From Planctomycetota bacterium (GTDB lineage Bacteria; Planctomycetota; UBA1135; GCA-002686595), in NCBI GenBank assembly GCA_012959525.1, contig DUDB01000057.1, positions 20,362-84,361 of the forward strand: DNA of 64,000 nt, read 5' to 3'. This document shows, piece after piece, positions 26,056-34,533 of this stretch. Positions within the stretch are counted from its first letter, which is position 1, and each line of letters begins with the position of its first letter. The position numbers were made by a program, and so were the translations under genes. The notes beneath the pieces are model-generated. The model was not told the origin of the DNA, made no database searches, and saw nothing but the letters and a program-made list of their open reading frames with translations.

Positions 26056-26837
26056 GACGCCGGGTTGGCGGAGCTCACGTGCCGCGGGGCATGGGAGGCG
26101 ATGCGCGCTCGGCGCTGCTCCGCCGCTCGCGCCCACCCACGTCTGGTCCGGGCTCCCCGGATGCCGCACAGATCGAGGTAGCGGGCCAGGAAGCGCAGGC
26201 GCGTGCCGACAGGAATGCGATCGGGCAGGGAGTGCAACAGGGCGCCGAGGTCCTTGGCCAGCCAGCGGGACCGAGGCGAGGCCTGCCGCCGGGCCCGGCC
26301 CAGGTCCAACAGGCACAGGCTGCCGTCCGGGCGAACGATCACGTGCTCCAGGTAGAGGTCCCGGTGGTACCAGCCGGCTCGGTGCAAGCGCGCGACGAGC
26401 TGGGCGAGGTCCTCCAACTGCCCGGGGTCCACGGCCTCCTCACCCTGCTCGAGAAGCTGGCGCAAGGTCTGGCTGTGCTCCACACGCTCCATCAGCACGA
26501 CTGACAGGGCCCCCATTTTGCCCCAACCCAGAGGGCGGGGAACGGGAATGCCCACCCGGGCAAGATCGCGGAGGTTCTCGAATTCGCGCTGGCCGGGGCT
26601 CCGGGGGCTCCCGCGAAAGTAGTCGTGCCAGCGATCCCGGAACTGATCACCCCGGGTTCGTTTGACGATGGCCGTCGGGGCCTCTGAGGGCCATGGGAAG
26701 GTCTGGCGGGTGGGAAGGGAGCGCAGCAGGGCTTCGGGATGGGCGTGGAGCAACTCCTTCAGCCCTTGGGCAAGACTCACCCCTCGGAGCCAGTCCGAGT
26801 CGAGCCAGCCGTGGATCTTTCCCGCCGCTTGTCCCAT
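26052..26837 (-). CDS. WaaP-like lipopolysaccharide core kinase family protein
   Basis: A 261-residue protein-kinase-fold enzyme. An ATP-binding lysine occurs in TAIVKRTRG, the catalytic loop is WYHRDLYLEHVIV, and the DFG-equivalent is LLDLGRAR. This is the Kdo/WaaP/InaA branch, which phosphorylates heptose or Kdo in the lipopolysaccharide core at the inner membrane face. It fits the heptose (HldE, GT9) and lipid A genes nearby. ATG 26837 is chosen; an upstream TTG at 26894 would add 19 residues. It converges on the DUF1080 gene with a 4-bp overlap of stop codons. Confidence 0.8.
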   Translation of the reverse strand: MGQAAGKIHGWLDSDWLRGVSLAQGLKELLHAHPEALLRSLPTRQTFPWPSEAPTAIVKRTRGDQFRDRWHDYFRGSPRSPGQREFENLRDLARVGIPVPRPLGWGKMGALSVVLMERVEHSQTLRQLLEQGEEAVDPGQLEDLAQLVARLHRAGWYHRDLYLEHVIVRPDGSLCLLDLGRARRQASPRSRWLAKDLGALLHSLPDRIPVGTRLRFLARYLDLCGIRGARTRRGWARAAEQRRARIASHAPRHVSSANPAS

Positions 26838-27045
26838 GTGAATCGTCGTTTCCAACTCGATGTCTCGAATCGAGGCTAGCGAGACCTCGCGCAAAAAAAA
26901 CGAGGCCAGAGTCCCCTATCCCGGTGTAGTGGGTTCGAATGGTACAGGCTGTGAGTTATACCCCATCCTTGAGATAGCGACTTCCCTGCCCAACACGCCC
27001 TCCACCGAACCCGACTCCCCGACGGCATCCGCCGCACCGGTCCAG

Positions 27046-28332
27046 ATGACCACCCAACCCGCCATCGCAGCCAGCTCGATCAACCCGGACGAGTTCAACC
27101 CCTTCCTCTCCATGGCCGAGGAGTTCGATCGGGCCGCGGATCATCTGGGGCTGGAGGAGGGCCTGCGCGAGGTCCTGCGTATGCCCAACCGGGAGTTGAA
27201 GGTCTCCCTGCCGGTCATGATGGATGACGGGCGCATCAAGGTCTTCACGGGCTACCGCGTGCAGCACAACTACCTGCGCGGCCCTTGCAAGGGAGGCATC
27301 CGATTCGCGCCCGAGGTCAACCTGGACGAGGTCCGGGCGCTGGCGGCGTGGATGACCTGGAAATGCTCGGTGGTGAACATTCCCTTCGGTGGTGGAAAAG
27401 GCGGAGTCATCTGCGACCCGCGCAGCATGTCCAACAAGGAGCTCGAGCAGCTCACCCGGCGCTACACGGCCGCCATCATGGACATCCTCGGACCCGACCG
27501 GGACGTGCCCGCGCCCGACATGAACACCGGGGAACAGACCATGGCTTGGATCATGGATACGTACTCCATGCACGTACGCAGCACGACCACGGCCATCGTG
27601 ACCGGCAAGCCCTTGTCCATCGGCGGCAGCCGCGGGCGGCGCGAGGCGACGGGTCGCGGGGTGATGATCTCCGCCAACGAAGCGCTCAAGATGAAGGGCC
27701 TGCGCCCGGAAGACACGCGCGTGGTGGTGCAGGGTTCGGGCAACGTTGGCGGTATCGGGGCCATGCTCATGCATCGCCAGGGCTACCGCATCGTCAGCCT
27801 CAGCGACATGTACGGGTCGATCTACAACGACTCGGGCCTCGACGTGAACGCCGTCCTCAGCTACCTGGAAGACAACGGGCGGCTCGAGGGCTTCCCCGAA
27901 GCCGAGAGCCTGCAGAACTCCGAACAACTCGAGCTGGATTGCGAGATGATTGTTCCCGCCGCCACCGAGAACCAGATCACTTCCGAGAACGCCGACAGGA
28001 TCAAGGCTCAGTTGATCGTCGAAGGAGCCAACGGCCCGACCACCTCCGTGGCCGCCCGCATGCTGGACGATCGGGGGGTGACCATCGTGCCGGACATTCT
28101 GGCCAACGCTGGAGGCGTGACGGTGTCCTACTTCGAGTGGGTCCAGGATCGCATGGGCTACTTCTGGACGGAGGAGATCGTCAATTCTCGGCTTGAGCAG
28201 ATCATGGTCAACTCGTTCAAGGAGGTCGCTGAGGCCGCCACGAAGAACTCCATCTCTCTGCGAGCGGCTGCCTACATCGTTGCCATCGACCGGGTGGCTA
28301 CCGTCTACCGAATGCGCGGCATGTTCGCCTGA
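27046..28332 (+). CDS. gdhA: Glutamate dehydrogenase (Glu/Leu/Phe/Val family), catalytic
   Basis: A 428-residue oxidoreductase of normal length. The substrate lysines are present: K82 in [10 protein letters not shown]106 in TWKC and catalytic K118 in PFGGGKGG, with D158 in [10 protein letters not shown]. The Rossmann motif is [10 protein letters not shown]. It reversibly converts glutamate to 2-oxoglutarate and ammonia with NAD(P). ATG 27046 gives a typical N-terminus; the sequence upstream is open but unlike the family. The paralogue starting within 10 bp downstream suggests cotranscription and possibly hetero-oligomers. Confidence 0.93.
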   Translation: MTTQPAIAASSINPDEFNPFLSMAEEFDRAADHLGLEEGLREVLRMPNRELKVSLPVMMDDGRIKVFTGYRVQHNYLRGPCKGGIRFAPEVNLDEVRALAAWMTWKCSVVNIPFGGGKGGVICDPRSMSNKELEQLTRRYTAAIMDILGPDRDVPAPDMNTGEQTMAWIMDTYSMHVRSTTTAIVTGKPLSIGGSRGRREATGRGVMISANEALKMKGLRPEDTRVVVQGSGNVGGIGAMLMHRQGYRIVSLSDMYGSIYNDSGLDVNAVLSYLEDNGRLEGFPEAESLQNSEQLELDCEMIVPAATENQITSENADRIKAQLIVEGANGPTTSVAARMLDDRGVTIVPDILANAGGVTVSYFEWVQDRMGYFWTEEIVNSRLEQIMVNSFKEVAEAATKNSISLRAAAYIVAIDRVATVYRMRGMFA

Positions 28333-28341
28333 GTGCCTCCC

Positions 28342-29655
28342 ATGATCGAGAGCGTCCCCAATCAAGAAGCGTCTCCCTCGGCGGATCTGCCCAAGACGCC
28401 GCTGCTGGACGACGAGACTCCCTTCGCCACCATGATGGCGAGCTTCGATGACGCGGCTCAGCACCTAGGCCTCGACGAAGCCGAGTACCGCGTCCTGCGA
28501 CAGTCGGACCGCGAGGTGGCTGTCTCCATTCCGGTTCACCTCGACGACGGCAACGTGGCGGTCTTTGACGGTTACCGCATCCAACATAGCCAGGGCCTGG
28601 GCCCCTTCATCGGTCCGCTCCGCATCCATCCGGACCTGCGTATCGATGAGTTGCGCGCACTCGCCGCTTGGATGACATGGAAGTGCGCCGTGCTTGGGGT
28701 GCCCTTCGGGGGCTCGGCCGGCGGCATCCGCATGGACCAGCACACCCATAGCGCGGGTGAACTCGAGCGTGCCGTGCGCCGCTATACCGCAAACCTCCTG
28801 GGTGACATCGGACCCGAGCGCGACATTTTTTCGCCAGACGTCTACGCCGACCAGCAGGTCATGGCCTGGATCCTCGACACCATCTCCATTCACGAGCGCC
28901 ACACCGCCAACCCTGCGGTGACGGGCAAACCGCCGGAGATGGGGGGGACCGCCGCAAGCGAAGATGCCGTGGCCCGCGGCCTGTTCTCGATCCTGCGTCT
29001 GGCCATGGCCCACTACCAGATGGGGGGCAGCAGCCAGGAGATCATGATCCAGGGGGCGGGAATCGTGGGCGGGAATCTGGCGCGCTTGCTGCACAACGCA
29101 GGCCGCCCGGTTATCGGCCTATCCGACGTGCACGGCGGACTCATCAATCGCAAGGGACTCGACATCCCCGCTCTGCTCTCGCACCGCGAGCGCCACGGCT
29201 CCCTCAAGGATGCGACAGGGGATTTTGAACGCATGACGGGCAAGGAGTTCATCGCCCAGCCCTGCGACGTACTCGTGCCTTGCGCGGTCGCCAATGCACT
29301 CCATTCAAACAATGCTGAGCTCGTGGAGGCCAAGCTGATTGTGGAGGGCGCCCACGGGCCTACGTCGGTCCGAGCGGACAGAATTCTGGAAGGGCGCGGG
29401 ATCCCGGTCGTGCCCGACATCCTCGCCAATGGCGGAGGGGTGGTGGTGTCCTACTTCGAGTGGGTCCAGAACCGCCAGGGCCTGGCTTGGCTCGAAGCGG
29501 TCATTGAGGGGCGGCTCAAGCGCTTCATGGCAGAAGCGTGGCATGCCACGCGCGCCCTGCAAGAGCGTGAAAAAGTCGAGCTACGCGCCGCCGCCCACCT
29601 CCTTGCGGTGGAACGCGTGGCCGAAGCGGACAAGCAGCGCGGCCTCTACGCCTAA
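28342..29655 (+). CDS. Glutamate dehydrogenase paralogue lacking active-site lysines (putative regulatory subunit)
   Basis: A 437-residue homologue aligned throughout with the preceding enzyme. The first substrate lysine is replaced by I90 (GPFIGPLRI instead of GPCKGGIRF) and the catalytic lysine by A126 (PFGGSAGG instead of PFGGGKGG); the middle lysine K114 (TWKC) and aspartate D166 (SPDVYADQQ) remain. The nucleotide-binding motif IQGAGIVGG and the C-terminal domain are intact. It is therefore unlikely to catalyse glutamate deamination but could assemble with the active subunit, as the regulatory GdhA does with GdhB in Thermus thermophilus. ATG 28342 chosen; GTG 28333 directly abuts the upstream stop. 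Confidence 0.85.
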   Translation: MIESVPNQEASPSADLPKTPLLDDETPFATMMASFDDAAQHLGLDEAEYRVLRQSDREVAVSIPVHLDDGNVAVFDGYRIQHSQGLGPFIGPLRIHPDLRIDELRALAAWMTWKCAVLGVPFGGSAGGIRMDQHTHSAGELERAVRRYTANLLGDIGPERDIFSPDVYADQQVMAWILDTISIHERHTANPAVTGKPPEMGGTAASEDAVARGLFSILRLAMAHYQMGGSSQEIMIQGAGIVGGNLARLLHNAGRPVIGLSDVHGGLINRKGLDIPALLSHRERHGSLKDATGDFERMTGKEFIAQPCDVLVPCAVANALHSNNAELVEAKLIVEGAHGPTSVRADRILEGRGIPVVPDILANGGGVVVSYFEWVQNRQGLAWLEAVIEGRLKRFMAEAWHATRALQEREKVELRAAAHLLAVERVAEADKQRGLYA

Positions 29656-30476
29656 GCGCCTCTCGCACGCCAGCAGTCGAGGCCGAACCGTAGACTGGCA
29701 CAGAGCAGGATGACCCCGAGGCCGGTGCGACCCAGTTCCGTTGCACCATCCAGGTGCACGGCTTGCACGCCCAACACGGAGCCCCCCGCAGCCCCGAGCC
29801 CGAACCAGCCACCCACTCGCCAATTCACCATGCCGCTCTTGCGGTACAAGAGGAGGCTGCGGCTCGAACCCACGATCGCCGTGGCCAGACTCGCTGCGCG
29901 GGCACCCAGGAAACCCAGACCGGGCAAGGCCATGTCCAGGGCTGGCACCATTACCAAGCCGCCACCGATGCCCAGCACGGGCACCAGAATCCCCGCCGCG
30001 ACTCCGATAACGACAACCACCCAGGCATCAGAGAGGGCCAGCTCAAACCCGCGCGCAATGGCCTCCGTGCCAGCGGGGTTCTCACCCAGCGCCAGGCGCA
30101 GCCCCATGGCAGCAAAGAGCAGACAGAAGATGAACTTCAGTCGGAGCACGGGGAGACGCTTGGCGAGCTCGAAGCCCAGGCGGGTACCTACCATTACGCC
30201 GGCGGCCAGAGCAGCGACCACCCTCAGATTAAGAGCATTCCCAGGATGCAGCGCCTCGCTAGCCGTTGAGGACATCGCCACGCACCAGACCAGACAGAGG
30301 ACCGTCGCCACCGCGCGCTTGAGGGGCATCCCATAGATGTAGTGAAGGATGGGCACGGCGAAGACCCCCCCGCCAATTCCACACATGGAGCACAGCGAGG
30401 CGACCAACAATCCCATTCCCACCAGTACTGCCCTGGACGGGGTTTGACCCACGTCCGGTTGGGGGACCGAATTCAA
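29652..30476 (-). CDS. TauE/SafE-family (DUF81) membrane permease
   Basis: A 274-residue integral membrane protein with about eight hydrophobic segments and the repeated glycine motif of the family: CGIGGGVFAVPIL near the N-terminus and LGIGGGLVMVPAL in the second half. Members export sulfite, sulfoacetate or related organic anions. The TTG start at 30476 overlaps the hldE stop (TTGA) and has GGGGAG at good distance; an ATG at 30416 would delete 20 residues. Convergent with the gdh pair, sharing 4 bp. Possible link to sulfatase-released sulfur is speculative. Confidence 0.85.
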   Translation of the reverse strand: MNSVPQPDVGQTPSRAVLVGMGLLVASLCSMCGIGGGVFAVPILHYIYGMPLKRAVATVLCLVWCVAMSSTASEALHPGNALNLRVVAALAAGVMVGTRLGFELAKRLPVLRLKFIFCLLFAAMGLRLALGENPAGTEAIARGFELALSDAWVVVVIGVAAGILVPVLGIGGGLVMVPALDMALPGLGFLGARAASLATAIVGSSRSLLLYRKSGMVNWRVGGWFGLGAAGGSVLGVQAVHLDGATELGRTGLGVILLCASLRFGLDCWRARGA

Positions 30477-32041
30477 TCCGAACCGCTCCCCGCGGGGCCG
30501 GAGGCTCCCGCCGGAGGAGAATCGCCACCTACGGGCTGGGACGCATTGCGTAGCACCGACTCGATCACAGCCGAAGTGGAGCGGCCCTCCAGAAGGGGAG
30601 CGAGAATCACCTGCCCACCGTGGGACTCCACCCACTCGCGGCCCACGACGCCTTTTTGGGCCCAATCCTCACCCTTGACGAGCACGTCGGGCGTGACCTG
30701 CTTGATCAGGTCGAGGGGGGTGTCTTCGTCAAAAGCAACCACGCCATCCACCATTTCCAGAGCAGCCAGCACACTCATGCGATCCCCCAGCGAGTGCAGC
30801 GGGCGGCCCTCCCCTTTGAGCCTCTTGATGCTTGCATCGGAGTTGACACCCACCAGCAGGACGTCCCCCTGGGAGCGTGCAAACCCCAGGTACTGCACGT
30901 GCCCCGCGTGCAACACGTCAAAGCAGCCATTGGTGAAGACTACGCGACGGTCCGCCTTCTTCCAGATGGCGACCTGCTCCTCGAGGTTGGATGGATCGAG
31001 ACGCTTGGGATGTGCCGCCTCGGGGACCTGAACCGGGACGTCCGCCCCGCGTGGCTGACGCAGACTGTCGAGTAGTTCGGTGCGCTCCACCGAGTGGGCA
31101 CCCAGCTTGGCCACCACGATGCCTGCCGCGTGGTTGGCAAGATCGACGGCAGGCTCGAGGTCCCAGCCCTCCGCCATGCACATGGCCAACACCGCAACAA
31201 CCGTGTCCCCTGCCCCGGTCACATCATAGACGGCGCGCGCCACGGTCGGGATCCGACCCTCAGGGCCGCGCTGGCCGTCTCGATCCGCATCGCGGAAGTA
31301 GATCCCCCGGGGTCCGAGGGTGATCACGACCTTGTCGACTTCGACCAACTCCTTCAGACGGTTCCCGGCTTCGACGATGGCCTCATCCGAATCCAGAACA
31401 TTCCCCACGGCCACCTCGGCCTCCCGCAGATTGGGAGTGAGTAGGGTCGCGCCCTTGTAGCGTGAGTAGTCCGCACCCTTAGGATCTATGAGCACAGATA
31501 CTCCTTGGGCTCTGGCGGCAGCCAGGATGACGGCGAGCAGCTCCGGCGGCAGCGTACCCTTGCCGTAATCCGAGAGCACAACAACGTCGGTCTCAACAAG
31601 TCGTTTTTCCACGTGGGCGCGCACAGCCTGAAGTACTTCACCTTCGATCGCTGTCGGGTCTTCCCAATCGACACGAAGCATCTGGTGAACTCCGCTGAGC
31701 ATGCGCGACTTCTGGATGGTGACCTTGGACTCGTCGGCCACCAGATCTGCACCGATGCCATGCTGAGCAAGTATCTGCTCGACCATGCCGCCCGGCCGAT
31801 CGGCGCCGACGACTCCGACCACGTGTACCCGAGCCTCCATGCTCGCCAGATTCACGGCCACGTTGCCCGCTCCACCGAGCCGGTGCTCGCTGGACTCAGC
31901 GGCCAGCACGGGAATCGGAGCCTCGGGAGAGATGCGCCGCACCTCACCGGACACGTAGCGATCCAGAATCAAATCCCCCACCACCAACACACGCGGTTGG
32001 CCAAGACTCTTGAGTTGATCTTCTAGGCGCAGGGGGGACAT
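30473..32041 (-). CDS. hldE: Bifunctional heptose-7-P kinase / heptose-1-P adenylyltransferase
   Basis: A 522-residue fusion for ADP-heptose synthesis. The N-terminal ribokinase-type domain (about 1-330) begins VLVVGDLILDRYV and has GAGNVAVNLA and the DVTGAGDTVVA anion hole. The C-terminal nucleotidyltransferase domain (about 365-505) has FTNGCFDVLHAGHVQYL and GRSTSAVIE. It supplies activated heptose for the LPS inner core. It sits 12 bp downstream of the acyltransferase gene, forming lpxK-lpxL-like-hldE-tauE. A short low-complexity tail (PPAGASGPAGSGSD) ends the protein. Confidence 0.95.
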   Translation of the reverse strand: MSPLRLEDQLKSLGQPRVLVVGDLILDRYVSGEVRRISPEAPIPVLAAESSEHRLGGAGNVAVNLASMEARVHVVGVVGADRPGGMVEQILAQHGIGADLVADESKVTIQKSRMLSGVHQMLRVDWEDPTAIEGEVLQAVRAHVEKRLVETDVVVLSDYGKGTLPPELLAVILAAARAQGVSVLIDPKGADYSRYKGATLLTPNLREAEVAVGNVLDSDEAIVEAGNRLKELVEVDKVVITLGPRGIYFRDADRDGQRGPEGRIPTVARAVYDVTGAGDTVVAVLAMCMAEGWDLEPAVDLANHAAGIVVAKLGAHSVERTELLDSLRQPRGADVPVQVPEAAHPKRLDPSNLEEQVAIWKKADRRVVFTNGCFDVLHAGHVQYLGFARSQGDVLLVGVNSDASIKRLKGEGRPLHSLGDRMSVLAALEMVDGVVAFDEDTPLDLIKQVTPDVLVKGEDWAQKGVVGREWVESHGGQVILAPLLEGRSTSAVIESVLRNASQPVGGDSPPAGASGPAGSGSD

Positions 32042-32053
32042 GGGGGGAGGTTC

Positions 32054-33028
32054 TTATAGGTCGCGCGGGAGACCCTTGTAGCGATCGTGCAACCAGAAAT
32101 ACTGCTCTGGGCAGGCCAGGATCAAGCGTTCGGTCTCTTGATTCACGAGCCCCATCACCTGAGAGGCGTCCAGGCCATCGAGATCCTCCGGGAGAACCAC
32201 GCGGCTGAACACGAGGCGGTAGGGCCGCGGACCCTCTTGACGGTAACACGCGGCGAACACCAATGGGGCCTTCACCCGGCGCACAAGCACCCCCGCGCTC
32301 CGATCACATGCGGCCGGCCGGCCGAAAAAGGGCACCACAACAGGTTTCTGGCGAGCGCGATGGTCGAGGAGCATCAGGACGGCTCCCCCTGCGCGCACGA
32401 CCTTCGGCACAGCCTGCATGGCCCCCTTGCGCGGGATCATGAGAGCGCCCGAGTCCTGGCGCTGGCGATGCATATGGGCGGCGAGAAACGAGTTGCTCGG
32501 GGGTTTGGCGACTGCGTGGAAGGGGGAGAATCCGATGGCCCCGAGCGGCAGGGAGAGAGCCTCCCAGATGCCCACGTGGGCCGTGATGACCATGGCCCCG
32601 TTGTCGGCTGCGAGTACCTCGTCCAGACCGTCGCAGCTCTCAACCTCGAAGAAGTCTCCCAGACGATGCCCCACCATTCGGCTCAGCCCGGCGCTCTCGA
32701 TGGCGACCCTGGGTAGATGCCGCCATGCCCCGCGTACCAACTCTTCGACCCGCTTGGACGAGGCCTCAGGGAGAGCACTTTGAATGAACTCGCGTGCAGC
32801 CAGGGAGTGCCGACGGTCCAACCTGCGTCCCAGCGCCGCGAGGGCTCCGATCCAAACGTCACGTAACGCCCCCGGCAGCAGAACGCCCATGCCTATGGAT
32901 GCTCGGGCAACGACTGATTCCAGCCAGGCACCTGCTCCTCCTCGGCTACGCTGAGCGGCTGGGCTGTACACCTCGACCTGCTCGCCCTTGGGCAGCGCCA
33001 GAATTCGATCTGAAAAGGACTCAGCCAT
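32054..33028 (-). CDS. LpxL/HtrB-type lipid A lysophospholipid acyltransferase
   Basis: A 324-residue acyltransferase. The HX4E catalytic motif is HVGIWE in MVITAHVGIWEALSLP (about 146-161), followed by VAKPPSN, LMIPRKGAMQAVPKVVRAGG, LLDHRARQKPVVVPFFGRPA and the C-terminal PEQYFWLHDRYK (W-x-H-xR signature). It adds a secondary acyl chain to lipid A at the inner membrane. Lipid A partner LpxK lies directly upstream with an 8-bp overlap (ATGGCTGA), which fixes the start at 33028. N-terminal hydrophobic helix is weak. Confidence 0.88.
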   Translation of the reverse strand: MAESFSDRILALPKGEQVEVYSPAAQRSRGGAGAWLESVVARASIGMGVLLPGALRDVWIGALAALGRRLDRRHSLAAREFIQSALPEASSKRVEELVRGAWRHLPRVAIESAGLSRMVGHRLGDFFEVESCDGLDEVLAADNGAMVITAHVGIWEALSLPLGAIGFSPFHAVAKPPSNSFLAAHMHRQRQDSGALMIPRKGAMQAVPKVVRAGGAVLMLLDHRARQKPVVVPFFGRPAACDRSAGVLVRRVKAPLVFAACYRQEGPRPYRLVFSRVVLPEDLDGLDASQVMGLVNQETERLILACPEQYFWLHDRYKGLPRDL

Positions 33029-34118
33029 GGAGCCCCGCGTGCATGGCGTCCCGCTCAGAGCGGCGCGCGGGAACAGGAAGGGAATCAAGCAGTGCCTGCA
33101 CCAGAGGCTCGCCTTCTACTAGTGTGAACTCCACGTCCAGCGCGTGAATGGGTAATTGTGTGTCCCTCAACTTCACCGCGTCCTTGGCAGTGACAAGCAC
33201 CGGACGCTGGCCAAGGCCCTTGAGGTCGGCAGGTTTATAGGCGTGGTGATCGGGAAAGCTGCGGACGTGGGTGATGTGTGCGCCCAGATCACGCGCCGTG
33301 CGCTCAAATGCCTCTGGATTGCCAATGGCAGAGACCAGATCCACCTCAAGTCCATCCAGGAACGACGGTTCACGCTCCACCCATTGGCCGCCCTCCAGTG
33401 TGCGCACGCCCACGGGGCGATGACTGGCGAGGGCCTGACCCACGCCCGGAGCCCAACGACGCAGCTCTTCCCGCAGGGCGGAGAGCCTCTCCGGATTCAC
33501 GGAGTCGCAGCGAGTGAGCACCAACAGATCTGCCCGGGCCAGGGAGGACGGGGGCTCACGCAGTAGGCCGCGCGGCAGGAGCGCACACACGGGTGAGCCT
33601 CCCGAGGGAGGCTCGGGCAAGCCCCAAGGGCGACTCGCGTCTACGAGCACCACGTCCAACTGTCGCGCCAGACGACGGTGCTGGAAGCCATCGTCCAAGA
33701 CGATCCAATCCATACCTTGACGCTCCAACTCCTTCCCCCCTGCGACGCGGTCGGGATTCTGGACATGCGAGACGTCCGGCAGGAGCGTAGCCAAGAGTTG
33801 CCCCTCGTCGTTCACGCTCGCAGACCCGCGCTTGTAACCGCGGGACAGGATTCCGGGCCGCAGTCCGCGCCCGATCGCCTCGCGCGCAAGCCACACCGTC
33901 ATGGGCGTCTTGCCCGTGCCACCTGCAGACAGGTTCCCCACGCTGATCACGGGTGTGTCCAACATCAACCGCGAGAGGAGGCGACGGTCGTAGAGCCAGC
34001 CGCGCAATCGGGCCGCAGCGCCAAACAGCGCGGCGGGCGCCCGCAAGCACTCCACAAATCCTCCCCGGTGGGCGAGAGCCCGATCCAAGCGGAGGGGAGC
34101 TTCAGACCCCATTGACAT
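33021..34118 (-). CDS. lpxK: Tetraacyldisaccharide 4'-kinase
   Basis: Phosphorylates the 4' position of the lipid A precursor at the cytoplasmic membrane. The 365-residue protein has a Walker A in VISVGNLSAGGTGKTP (about 58-73), ILSRGYKRG, DDGFQHRRLARQLDVVLVDA and the C-terminal LVTAKDAVKL, all diagnostic. ATG 34118 and ATG 34112 are both possible starts; neither has a clear ribosome site. First gene of the lpxK, acyltransferase, hldE, tauE series. Confidence 0.94.
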   Translation of the reverse strand: MSMGSEAPLRLDRALAHRGGFVECLRAPAALFGAAARLRGWLYDRRLLSRLMLDTPVISVGNLSAGGTGKTPMTVWLAREAIGRGLRPGILSRGYKRGSASVNDEGQLLATLLPDVSHVQNPDRVAGGKELERQGMDWIVLDDGFQHRRLARQLDVVLVDASRPWGLPEPPSGGSPVCALLPRGLLREPPSSLARADLLVLTRCDSVNPERLSALREELRRWAPGVGQALASHRPVGVRTLEGGQWVEREPSFLDGLEVDLVSAIGNPEAFERTARDLGAHITHVRSFPDHHAYKPADLKGLGQRPVLVTAKDAVKLRDTQLPIHALDVEFTLVEGEPLVQALLDSLPVPARRSERDAMHAGLHG

Positions 34119-34144
34119 ACCAGCCACGCCCAAGGGCGAGGGGT

Positions 34145-34396
34145 CTACTCCTCGTCAGAGGATTCGCCCGGCTGGGGTTCGGCTCCAACCTCGCCCAGGC
34201 CTTCCTCATCGGGAATGAGCTCGATCAGGCCACGCTCCATTTCAAGGAATGCGATGCGGATCGGATTCGTCTCGCGGGTATCGATCAGAGGAGAGGCACC
34301 ACGGATCAGCTCACGCACACGCTTTTGGAGGAGCGCTGTCTTGTGAAACGATCCCTGTACGGATTGCTGCAAACGCTGGGGAAGGGTCAGATCCAT
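34145..34396 (-). CDS. rpoZ: RNA polymerase omega-subunit-like small protein
   Basis: An 83-residue protein. The core ALLQKRVRELIRGASP and NPIRIAFLEMERGLI resemble the omega signature (RARELxxGAxPL...NPxxIAxxEIxxGxI). It would bind the beta' C-terminus and help RNA polymerase assembly. The tail is acidic (PDEEGLGEVGAEPQPGESS). ATG 34396 is preferred over an upstream extension starting at 34447. It lies 26 bp before lpxK on the same strand, an uncommon partner for rpoZ. Assignment rests on a short motif. Confidence 0.65.
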   Translation of the reverse strand: MDLTLPQRLQQSVQGSFHKTALLQKRVRELIRGASPLIDTRETNPIRIAFLEMERGLIELIPDEEGLGEVGAEPQPGESSDEE

Positions 34397-34533
34397 AGGT
34401 GGAGGAGGAGCTCGAGCGGATCGGCCTCGCCAGGCCAATCGTGTCAAAAGGGAATCAGAGGAGAACTCGAATCGGCCAGTCTACGTCGAGGGCCGCTTCA
34501 GAGACAACCCCAACAGGGCGCTCCAGGAGAACT

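Noticed and set aside
26956..28464. A 502-codon open frame on the minus strand opposite glutamate dehydrogenase
   Set aside because: It is the antisense shadow of a recognisable enzyme in GC-rich DNA; its translation is histidine/glycine-rich low complexity with no known motif.
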